Positions 13,528-25,500 of a stretch of 64,000 bases of DNA are shown here, one piece after another. The position numbers and the translations under genes are program-made. Position 1 is the first letter of the stretch, and every line of letters starts with the position of its first letter. The stretch covers positions 17,166,469 through 17,230,468 of the forward strand of contig NC_088112.1 in the NCBI RefSeq assembly GCF_036370855.1, written 5' to 3'. Below the pieces are notes generated by a model, which saw only the letters and a program-made list of their open reading frames with translations, did no database searches and had not been told where the DNA came from. The DNA is from Dromaius novaehollandiae. Its lineage: Eukaryota; Chordata; Aves; Casuariiformes; Dromaiidae.

Positions 13528-16500
13528 GTGAATAACAGAGACGTTGAGGATCTGGGGCTGTTTTGAAGCTGTATGAGGTGGTAGAGAGGTGTGTGTGTGT
13601 AGGGCGCAGACAGAGCGGCCATGCAAGCAAACCAGGGCGTTCAGATGGCCTGAGTTTTTTAATTATTATTTAATGCAACAGACTTGGGAAGTCTTAAACT
13701 CCTGTGTAACTAGCAGTGCATATGCATCATCAAGCACTGAGATTTGCCTCTGCAGATGATATTTGCTAACTTGCTCGCTTACAAGCTTTTTTTTTCTTGC
13801 AAGTCATACATGCCGTTTCCTATGGCTGTACTGAATCCATATGGAAAATGGATATCTGAGGAGAGGGGGGAGGAAGGAGCTAGACTGGCTGAGCACCCTT
13901 TGCCTATTTATTTATTTATTTATTTATTCACTTCTTTTAAGTTGCTCAGTTGAAGCAAATTGGATCTCTACAGAAAGATCTGATTTGATCTTCATTTGAT
14001 CTTCATTCTCCCCCCTCCTTCCCAAATATTTTGGGACTTCTTCAAGGCCCTCATGGCTCCTGCTGAACTTTAATTGGATTTGTGGTAGCATGTTGAAGGT
14101 TGGCCTGATTTTTTTTATAACCCAGCAATAGTCTCGGGTGGCCACACTGCTCTAGAAAGGCCTTTGCCTTGCAGTCTCTTCTTACATACCGTTCCTTGCA
14201 TATTGATTCCCTTTTCCTTTTTAAGACGAAACCAAGTTAAAACTGTGGAATATCACCAACAAGAATGTGCTGCACCTTCCCACCATCTTCCATCATTTGC
14301 CACATTTGCTGTCAAAGGAGAACAGTCTGCAGCCAGCCGTGCATGTAGGACAGGGGCGCACTGGAGGTAAATGGGAATTAGTGCTGCTTCTGGTGCTCTT
14401 CCTCTCACTTAGTGCCTGTCCCTCCCCTTTCCTCCGGGCCTGGCTGCTGTGTGGCGGTGAGCAGGACCGGGGGAACGGCCGCATGCTTCATGCAAGCTTC
14501 CTTGTTGTGGTGGCACGTGGGGTGGATAAGCCATGTGACGTCTGCGAGTCACGGCGTACAGGGGCATGCTGTGTGTGCTTTGGACCAGCACTGAAATGTT
14601 CTCGATGCTTCTGTCCGGTGTTTTGTGCTGCTTTCCATTTCTAGAGTGCTCTAGATTTTACCTTGAAGGTGGTCAGATAAAGCACAGTTTGCAGTGCATT
14701 TCATGGAGACTTTAACCCATTTTAGGAGACAAGTCCAATCTGGAGTAGGACTTTGGTTACTAGAAGATCCTCCCACCCCCAAATCCCAACCAAAGCCAAA
14801 CAGCTGACTTATCCCTCCTAAACGGAGGTGCTTCTGTCCATGGGAGGGATTTGGAGAACAAAGTTGGTCTTGAAGTTACCATTCGTAGGGTGAAAAGGCC
14901 CCGAGGAGGGGGAGGGTTTTCAGGCATTTCCCTAGGCATCAGTCTTCAGGAAAGAACAGAGAGAGTCTCTGATTGCTTTCTGTTTTTCATAAAACAGCAC
15001 AAAAACAAGCTTCTTTCCTGATTGGGCTCGCCTAGAGTTAGGCATAACTATCATCTGGTCATGCCCATTTCTGCCTTGAAATTCCCATGCCACAAATTTC
15101 CAAAATCAAGGCTCAGCAGGGCTCTCAGTGGTTCATGCTAGGCAGATGTTGGAGAGCCTTGGCTAACGGCCCTCGCGGGTGTCCATGGGGACCATACGGT
15201 GTGTGAGCAGCAGGTCCTGGGTGCCCTGGAAGTGTCCGACCGCGTGTACGTGCCCAGGTCCCAGGCGAGGCCGATGAAGCAAGCCCGACATGCCTGGTGC
15301 GTTGGGGATGCTGTTGGTCGGCACCGGGACGTGGGACAGGAGTAAGGGAACCCCGTATAGCCCAGGCACTCACTAACATGTTGATCATGCTTGGTTTTTA
15401 ATGACGGAGCATGGCACCAAGCAGGTAAACTGCAAGGTGGTCATGGGGAGTGAGTGAAGTGTCTTGTCTCAGCACACCCCCTCTGAAACCTTTTCTTGGC
15501 TCTGAGCAGTGTCCGTCGTGATGGGAATCCCCAGCGTGAAGCGGGAGGTGCATTCCTACCTTACAGATACCCTCAACTCCCTCATCTCAGAGCTCACACA
15601 GCAGGAGAAGGAAGACTCCGTCATTGTCGTCCTCATCGCCGAGGTAATGCAGAGCTTTGCCTGTTTATCCTGTTTTGCTGGCCCCCGTCCCATTCCTCTG
15701 TCTGCCAAACGTGGTGCCAAACAGGACGCCTGCACGTCTGAAGGTCGCGTCCACTGCTTGCCGGAGCAGAGAAGCCCAGCCTTGGGCTGCTGTCCGACCG
15801 GGATCATTAGATACATCCTGCCCAAAATGAAACTGTGGTTGGGCCGCAGAGGTGGGGAGGGGAGCGGGCCCATGGGTCACGTTAGCAGCTGCCAGTGTGG
15901 CCCATGTGCTTATCCTTCAGTGTGAATCGTGCTGGCCCTTGCGGGATGCTCAAGTGGCTGTTGACCGAAGTGTGCCGGTGTGACCCTATTTCCGTGTCTC
16001 TGTGAGTTCTTAAAACTCCTCCTGCATAACTTTGTTTCTCAGCCACACCTGTAAAACAGCACCAAACCCCTCCAAACACAGCAGCTCACTCATTTGGGGC
16101 CGAGACTAATATGCTGCTTTGTGCCAGTATCTGGAGCCCAGAATCAGTTGCTGAATCCAGGGACTAAAGAGCCTTGATACATTAATCCACAAGAGCTGCT
16201 TTTATCTATGGGTTTATATAGTTATTTTTCTCCATAACTTTCCCCTCAGGATTATTTTCTTGAGCCTGAAATGCATTTGTCTTAATTTCCAGAAATCCAG
16301 TGAGAAAGATAAACCTCAGCGGCATGTTACTGGGAGCAGAACACACATACTGTCTGGTTTTGCTGCCTGTTTACCAGTAATTTGAGCAGCGTATGACTTT
16401 TGGGTCTCTGGTTTATATTGGCATCTGAGGGGAAAACGTGCTCTTTAGGCAGGAAAAGGTGCAGCCCGAAGCGCTGCGGGAGAGCCCAGGCGGGCTGGTG

Positions 16501-19500
16501 GGTGTCTGGGACGAGGTTTCCTCCTGGCCACTGCTTGCCTCTAAGGCAGCACAGATTTGTTGTCCGCTTTCACAGCCACTAAGTTAAAGCAGGGGAGACT
16601 TAAAGCAGCTTGACCAAAGCTGTCTCCTGTGTTTGGATTGCAGTAATTTGGGTTTTTTCCTAGTTGAATTGGGAAGATGGTATGCCCTGTGGTTGAAGGA
16701 CCGGACTTTACATGTGCACCTGTAATATTTTGAGAGCCCGGTTCTCTCTCGGATGGGGAAAGTGCGGTGGAGGGTGGAGAGGAGGGACGCGCTTGCTGCC
16801 CGGAGCGAGGGCTGTCTTCCCTCCCTGTGTTTTTTCCGGTCACTGTTTCCTTGGCAGCACCAGGGTGCAAAATCAATCTGTGGCTGAGCTCTGTTTGGAA
16901 AAGGGAGCTTTTTCCTCTCGAGAAAGCCCTCCCTCGTCACCGCTCCAGCGTGACGGCCCGTCCCGCCGGCACCCCGTGGGCTCGTCCCACCTCTCCGGCG
17001 CCGCGTCCGCAGACCTGCCCGGGCTCTGTTCCCTGCCCCGTGATCGATGCAACCGTCCAAAGCAACGCAGCCGCCGGGCAGCGAGTGCGGTTTTGCTCCT
17101 GGATCTCCTGGCCTTTATTTTTGGATTTTGTTGTCCCAGGCACCGTGCAAATGTTTTCAGTCCTGTGCCCGTCCCTGGGTTTGTGTTTATCCCTCGTATA
17201 AATAGTGCTGTGTGGTATTGCTAACCTTTGCCGCTGAACCGTGACAGGTTGCCAGGTTGGTTGTAGGGGCAAACTTGTTTTCGGAAGAAGGGTGTTGAAA
17301 TGAACTTGAAATGTAAATGTACACTTACAAATAGACCCCTCTTTCACAGAAGGGGTGGAAATCCTTTTCTGCCAAGAGTCTTCCTTTGGACGAAAGCCAG
17401 TGTGTATACAAGGAAAAAAGGCCCAGAAGTTAACGCTTTAGGCAAATGAGCATCACTGGCAGGGAGAGAAGCGCCAGGAGAGCACGTGGGGAAGATTCAC
17501 GGTGTCTTGACCTCTCCAACGTGTGTTTTGATCTGTGATGCTTTTGGTTAATACTGGCCAGAGAGTGGGGCTCATAGGAAACTGTCAGGATGGGGAGTTG
17601 GTTTGAGCAGGAGAAGTGGATGAAAGGAGACACGGAGCTAAGTGGAGCCGATACGGCGGTGCCGACAGCGTGCCTGGGGCGTATGCAAGGTGGTTTCTGA
17701 GACAAGCTGGGGCAGACAGAGACCGAGCCTTCTAACGTTGTTTAACTTCTGTTTTCAGACAGATGCACAGTACACAACTGGAGTGGCAGAAAATATCAAA
17801 ACCTTGTAAGCACGTCCCAATTACCCCGCTGGTATGGTCTGTGCATGTAGCAGGGCCAGGGAATGGCTTTGTTAAAGAGATAATACCTGCTTTCCTGCTT
17901 CCCTTTTGTGTTTTTGCTGTTTGTTGTGTTTTTCCTTCTGTCCTTAAATTCTGGCCTGGCTTTCTTACGGCTGCTTCCCGTCTCTGCCTGCTCTGCGCTG
18001 TGCTCTGCGGGCAGCTTCCCGGGGGCTGCTTCGTGCTTGCATGTATTTAACGCACATGGTCATGCCATTTCATTCTGCTCTTTCTGTCCCCTGGCGTTGC
18101 GAGAAGATGGATTATTTAGATTTACAGTAATCCTGGCAATTGTTTCCGCGTTCAGTGCAGCCCTCTACCTGCTCTGCCGAGTCAGAGCAACTGGACAGGG
18201 CGATAAGCACAGCCCAACGTCACCGGCTTGTTTTGCTCTAAAACCCAGATGCCATTTTTCTTCCCGCTGCAGCCTGTTTGTTTTTCCCTTGTTCTCGCCG
18301 GTGGCTGCATTTTTCTCGCACAGTAGCTCCCGCTCACGTCCCAGGGGCTCAGTGGCTTTCGCAGCTCCGCGGTTGCTTCGCCTGTGGCTGCTCAGGCAGA
18401 AGCCCGTGGCGGAGGATGAACAGCGAGGCCGGTCCAGGCATCGGCGCGGAGGCAGGAGGAGACGGCGGCGGCCGCGACCGCGGTCCGGCTCCCGTGACCG
18501 CCCGTTTCCGAAGCATCGCCGCAGCCGTCAGAGCGTGGCTCGGGCAGGGGCAGCGTGTCCCCCCCAGCGCCGTGCCGCCCCGAGGCAATGACGGGAAAGG
18601 GGCCGGGACGCGGGGCTGCGGGACGCGCCACTGCTGCTCTCGCGGCCGCGCTGGAGCACAGCCCTCCATCTTGCCGCGCGCGGGCTGGCGGCTTTCCCCT
18701 CCTCCTGCCTGCTGGCAGGAAAACGCTCTTATCGGCGGATAATGGACCGATTGTCTAATGCATCCTGATGAAATTACCGGGCGCTGCCGAAGAAAGTGCC
18801 TGTCCGCAAAAGGCCTGAAACTTTAATTGACTTGATGATTTTATTTCTCGCTGCCCCCCCCCGCACTGCCCCATCCTCCCCCGCCAAATTGGCTTAAATT
18901 ATTTTTCTCCCAAATTGAATTGAGGTGGAGTGGGGACACGGGCTCGTACTGCAGCGGGGGGGAGCAGCCGCTGCTTTGTCGCAGCTCCTGGCATCTCGGT
19001 GAGAAGCTTCTGTTTCGCTGCTGCCTGGGGCAGGGAAGGTTCAAAAATGTGAGCTGGAAATTTTACCCATCCCAAGGAGGGAGGAAGGAAGGGGGAAAAA
19101 AAAATAATGAAAAGTTTTTGTCCTTCTCGCTGCTTTGTCTCCCTCTGCTCTGGACAAACAAAGGGAAGCAACCTTATACCAGATGCTCTCAGAAAGGGCA
19201 GAGTAAAAATAACTGTTTTTCCCGTTTATCTCTTGCACTTACAGTAATCTCTGGGTGTTGCTTGCAACACTTGCATACATACAAATTTTTCATATGAGTG
19301 AGGTTTTTTTTTTTTGTTTAAGTTTGGCTCTATAAAGGGTTCTTAACTGCATTACAGGGAAAATATATGCTGATGTTATCAGCCTAAAGGAAATAGGTGC
19401 AATTCCTGCTGGCTGTCCTAACTACAGCACAGTGCAGTGTTTTAAATAACTCATCAGAGATGCATAACCTAATCTCTGCAAAATGGCTTTTAATTACTGA

Positions 19501-22500
19501 TGCATTTGGAAAATCTGTAAATGCCTGTAATGCCAGCAAGTGCTTTTTTCAGCGTACCAGTCTGCAGGTCCATTTAATCCCGTAGAAAGTACGTGGTGCT
19601 TACGGCTTTCCTTTAAAACTGACCCGTGTTTTTTCGAAGTGCAGTAAATGACAAAGGACAATCTATGGGCTGTTTGGGCAGAAGTGAATCCAGCTGGTTG
19701 CTCAGTTTTTCCACCTCGGCTGTGCTGCTCCCGCTGCCCTTTAGCTCAGCCGTCCTGGGAGTCGCTCGAGACCGTAGGAGTCCGTGTGGCTTCAAAGCAC
19801 GTGCTGGGACTCTGCCACTGCCAGGACGGTGCCACTTCTCTGCAAACCCCAGTGAGCAAAGCGGTGGCGGTCCCCTGCTTTCCCAGCTGCGTAGTGCGGC
19901 AGAGCAGAGGCTGGACGGGGACCGAGTCAGGGCATCGGGGAAAATAGTTGAGCTGCTCTTGCGGTGGTGAGTCGTTTCCTCCTGCTGACATTTGGGGCGC
20001 TGAGCGTATTTCCCCCCATATGGGAGGAAATCTGTGCTGTGGGGCCGGCATGCGGGAGCCGGGGTTCGCTTGGCTCTGAGGCACGTGTTTCCCGCTGCCT
20101 TTCTCCGCAGGTTCCCAAGGGAAATCCACTCAGGTCTGCTGGAGGTAATTTCCCCGTCTCCGCATTTCTACCCTGATTTCTCCCACCTACGGGAATCCTT
20201 TGGGGACCCCAAAGAAAGAGTCAGGTAAGACTCTGAGCTTAAAAACATGCAGACCCTGAATTAAGTTAACTGCAGGGTTTCCCCCTCTCGCTGCTGACAG
20301 GGAAAGCTCTTCTGCTCATCTCCACAAAGCCCTTAAACTTGCTCTCCGCGAGAGCTGGGAGGCTGCGGTGCGGGGGGATGCGCACTGCTGCCGGCTTTGC
20401 AGGCCTGCCTGCGCACTGCAGTGCTCCCAGCACCAGGTTGGGGTGGCCCCTCAACCCCAAGCTGTCCCCTTTGCAAGGCCTCGTGTTTCCCAGTACCTCT
20501 GAGCTGATCAGCTAGAAACCAAAAGGGAGAGACCGTATGCTGTCAGCTTCTCCGAGAGCCGCGTCGCGTTTCCTTCTCAACTCGCTCGCCCGAGCCGCGC
20601 TGGCGTCCCAGGAGCGGCCGCCGCTCTCACCGCGTTTCTCTGTCGCAGGTGGAGGACTAAGCAGAACCTGGACTACTGCTTCTTGATGATGTACGCCCAG
20701 TCCAAAGGCATTTACTACGTGCAGGTGGGTTTGGTGCTGGGGCGCTGGGGAGGTGGGTTTGCGTGCGAGTTCACCGTGGCCGGTACCCGATGTGCTGGCA
20801 GAGGGCGAAGAGCATGGCCGGTCCTGCGATCGAGGCGGGGTGGGAGCGGGTCTCAGCAAAGCTGTCTTTGTGCCTGGCCCTGCAGCTTCCCTTCGACTAG
20901 CTGCTCTTTGTGCACATTTTACTTTAGAAAAAAAAAAAAAGCATATGATTCAATGTATGATCTTCCAGTTTTTTCTCGTGCTTCTGGGTGACTCAGTTTC
21001 CTCTGGCTGGTTGGGCTGAACTTGCTAACCTAGGAAGTCCCTGCTGGCCCTCGCTGCCTGCAGAAACAAAGTGTGCTAGCGTGAAGCCCTGGCTGGCGTG
21101 TGGCTGCGGAGGGATGAATCCTTCCGGAGGCTGCTGGTGTGCGGTGTCGCCTTTTGGGCAAATACTGCAGCAGAGTCTCTGCTAATGGGTACTTACTGCA
21201 GTGATGGGGAAGGTGTCGTTCCCTTGAGGTGGTGGGAATAGGTACTGCCATACGCTACCATGTGTGAAACGTGGTTGAGTAGACATGGCTACTGAATTTC
21301 ATGGTGGCCAAATAGGTTGAAAAAATCTCTTCCTACGTTGCCTCAGGTTTGGAGATGCAGGGAGGGCAGGAAGCCAGGTGTCGTTTACCTGTTAGCTTGG
21401 GTAAGAAGAACCTGCGTGGTGCATCTTCCAAAATAATCTAGGTCTCTATTAAGAGGACCTGAATGTGTCACTGGCACTGAATGTCCTTTCCTCTTGCAGC
21501 TGGAGGATGATATTGTGGCCAAACCAAACTATCTCAGTACAATGAAGAACTTTGCCCTGCAGCAGCCCTCCGAGGAGTGGATGATCCTGGAGTTTTCTCA
21601 GCTCGGGTTTATTGGTAACACTGTCCCCTTTTCACCCCTGTCCCAACAGGCACAGGCATAAACACTTGCTAGTTCTTGTAAGCAGTTCCACTCTTGATCC
21701 AACAAGTTGTCCCCCGAGATGGTAAAATATTTGGATTTGATCCCTCCTTATTTTTGCAGTGATCCTTTTATATGCACAAGAAATAAAGATCCTCACAGTC
21801 ACAAGTGATACTGCTGATACTCACTTTTAATAAAAATAAACCTGGTTGGTGGCCCACTGGGCAGCCTCATAGCTTCGATGTGACCAGTAGCTTTTTTGGC
21901 TGGATGGGATCTAGAATTGCCTAACAGCGTGCAAAAGGAAGTTTACATCAGCCCAGAACTATTTTGGAAACGGCAGTACATGGTTGCAGTAGCAGCTTGA
22001 TCTGTTATTCTGGATACTGGTTTGACTAGCTTAAAAAGTCTAGTTCTCAGGACACGGTCTGTTCTGCAGCTGTCTGGATGTCTTTCAGACATATTGCTCT
22101 CAGTTTTAGAGTTTTAGACCTTTTGATTATCCTTGTGACCCACAAGACACCAGTTCTTTGTACAAAGAGTATTAAATCCAGAACTGTACTGGCAGTGCCA
22201 GCAGTGCTGGTACACAGAGCAGAACTGTGTATTATTTCATTTACGTTGAGAGATGGACACACCTAATCTCCCCAGCCTTGGCTTTCAATTCTTCTTCTTC
22301 CTAGCTCTGGTCCTTATCCGTCCCGTACTGAGGCTGCTCTCTCTCCTCCCTTTCTGTGCCTGTAGGAAAGATGTTCAAGTCGCTGGATCTCAGCTTGATT
22401 GTGGAGTTCATCCTCATGTTCTATAAGGACAAGCCCATCGACTGGCTTCTGGATCACATCCTTTGGGTGAAAGTCTGCAACCCTGAGAAAGACGCAGTAA

Positions 22501-25500
22501 GTAAACAAGCCCCAGTGAAAGGAAACGTTATGTGCCTGTGCAAATGTACACTTGGTCTGCATCTTCAGAGGCCTTGAAGGTCTTTTTGGTGAGCTCTGCT
22601 GCCAACTGACTTAGCACTGAGCTTTGCTGCTTTTATGGACAGGCTGTGGGGAATCCTTGTGCATCATGTGAAAAAGAATAGCTGGGAGTTCAGCCTGCTG
22701 TGGTCTGCAGCCGTCAGAAAAGGCATTATTTCTGCACCTGAGCACGAGTAGGGTATTCCTGCAGTGCTTGAGAAGAGCAGCCATTCCCCGTTCTCCTGTG
22801 TTGCTTTCAATTCCAGCGCGCTTCTCTCCCTGAGGCCGTTCCCTGCTCACTGACTCTGACCCCAGAATAAACCTTTGGCACTGCACTCATGGGCCGTGCC
22901 CGCTTGGAGCGTCCGTGCAGCCTGCCCAGAGAGCTCACCTCAGATGACCCACGAGCAAGCCTGCCGTGCCTTTCCGGTCGTACAGTGCGCCCAAACGGAG
23001 CCAGAACACGTTGGAGTTTTTTTGTTGGAGTTTCTCTTTAGCTAGTAGGGTGTGGAGAGGTGAAACGGGATCCTTTCTAATGCGGTCTTGGGGGCACTGC
23101 AGTCTTGTTCGCGGCGCAGTGTTTGCATGAAGCCTTGCAAACAACAGCAACAAAACCCTGTGTGCCCTGCAGAGCTTGTGTTTTGAGTCAGCTATGCACC
23201 AGCAGCATCAGGGACTAAACTGAGTGGGAAGGGCAGAGGAGGAGTGTTTGTGATAGCAAATGTAAGATGAGCTCACCACCAGATCTTCTCCTGTCTGCTC
23301 TCTGAACATATTGTATTTACTCGTATAATGGTTGTGTTCTGTCTCCTCCCCGACAGAGAATGAGCAGTTGAGTCCTGGTGGCCTAGAATAGATGCCGTGG
23401 TCGAAACGAGTAGCGTAGGACGGACCTGGTGGCCACAACTATTTTGTGGTGGCAAATGCCAGAGCAAGTGGTCATTCTAGGGATAAATACTGTATTTATG
23501 TGTTGAGGGTGAGCAGGGCACCCTCGGGGCTCTGGAGAATTGGGGCAAGGATGTGGTTTAATTTGGCTTGGTCCCCAGCAGAGGCTGTGGCACCAGCTCT
23601 AACCCCACACGTGCGGTGCCACCAGTCTCAATTGACATCCGTGGTGTCCTGCGGGTGCTTTGTGCCTTGTGCTTGGGTCCCCAGGCCTGTCCAGCAGCCA
23701 CAGGACCCTCAGCTAGGGGCAAAGTTGGGCTGCAGGGTGAGGGGATGAAGCTGGGAATGATGCTGCTGTCCGTGCCCCCCTCCCCTTTAAAATCTTCACC
23801 TTGAACATTGATTTAATGCAATTCCTGCTGTGCAGCCATGTTAGCTCATCATCTCCTACCTGACCAATTCCCTACAAGGTTTTCCCAGGGGAATCTGCAA
23901 ACCTCTTACATTCGTTGCCGTTTAAAAATTAGCCTACTTTTAGTGTGGCTTTCTGGCTCCCTTTCCCCACTGTTTGCATGATTAACTCTGTGCAGTGCCC
24001 TTTTAAACATGACTTTCACTTGTAAATCCCACTGTGCAGAATGAAATCGGTAGCTGTGAGGATTTGTCTTTTTGACTGAAAGTTTGTTTGACCTGAGCTT
24101 TTGGTAAGTGCTTTGCCTGATCTGGATATAGTCTGCTCTTACTTTTTTAACTAATTTTAGATTTACCTGGGGTAGAGCTGTGTGAAAAGATGACCTTGTT
24201 ACCACCAACTGAGCCATTCCCCCGCCTCGCTCGAGTGAGACAGCGTTGCTTTCAGCAACCGCTTCTTCTACAGAAGTAGCAAAGTGGGGAAGGAGAAATG
24301 GGAAAAATGTTCTAGCTCCCTCTTTCCCCCTTCCGCTTTCTGTCCCCCGTGAAGGGAGATGCCGGACCTGGGGCGAGCTCCGTGGGGTCACTTCGAGGGT
24401 CTCTCCCATTAGCACGGCTAGTTTTAATTTTCTAATGTAACACGAGCTGGATTAGGGGATTATCCCCTCTGCAGCTTGCAGAGAACATGCCTGGAGGTGC
24501 CCGGCCGCGAGGCCGTGGCGGTGGCCAGCGCGGGCAGGTCATCGTGGGGGTTCGGTGTCCCTCGCTTCACCCGCTGCACCTGGTCCGGTGCCGGGCAGCC
24601 GGCGACACAGCTCCGGGAGCGGGACTCCGCAGAGGTCGCTCCTCCGTGGGAAGTTGTGAGAACAGATGGTGTTAGGGGGGTGTGGGTGTCTTTTCTTGGA
24701 AAAATACCCTCTTCCTCCAATTTTTAACCCTGTATTTTTGTCCTGCTCCCCCATACTAAGAAATACAAGCTATTTTAAAATGTTACTTCTTGGCCACTTA
24801 GAGACCGCTGTGGGGGATGCTTGGGATGAATCCCATGCTCCACAAGCCAGGCTGTTCTCAGTATGTGAGACAGGGAAAGGCACCAAAAAATTACCTTTAC
24901 AAAACCCCCCAGGACTCCTTGTGGCTGTTCCCCTAGCTCTGACTTCCTCTCTGCTCCACGTTCTTTCTCAGTGTTTTTCCCCTGTGTCCTTCTCTCCCTC
25001 TCTCTCCCTCTCCACCCCATGGAAGATCACCATGATAATGGCTGGTCCGATGGGAGTTGCATTTCCAGGTTCATATGTTGGGATGGGTTTGGGGCAGCCC
25101 AGCAGCTTTGACAATGCCACGTGCCATACGTTTGCTTAACAAAAACGACCAAGAAACTGAAAACTTTACTCAATCCATCAAAGAAGAGACTGTAACTGCT
25201 GGTTTAGACGCTAAATCATGCCAGAACTTATTGTAACTTCAGATACCAGAGATCCCGAGGTCTGAGTCATAGGAAAAAGCCTTTCCAGATAAGCCAGGGA
25301 CAAAAGAAACTAAATTCTCTGGCTGTCTCTACCTCAGCACACCCAGAGGAGATTTGCTTATCAGGAGGATGCTAGGACATGCCTGGCAAGGACGACTCTG
25401 GCACTTCAAAATGTGAACTCCAGCTTCTCACCAACCCCCCCCGGGTGACCAGCTGAGAGGCAAGGATAGATTCTCCAAAGCGCTATTAAAAGTCCTCCTG

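Noticed and set aside
14764-15000. Possible repeat element in MGAT4B intron 3
   Set aside because: No ordered match to any known consensus could be made by eye.
17908-18591. Open frame of 227 residues on the plus strand over the intron 5 CpG island
   Set aside because: The first part is cysteine/leucine-rich and the last part is arginine repeats made by CGG/CGC-rich DNA. No homology is recognised and there is no splice context.
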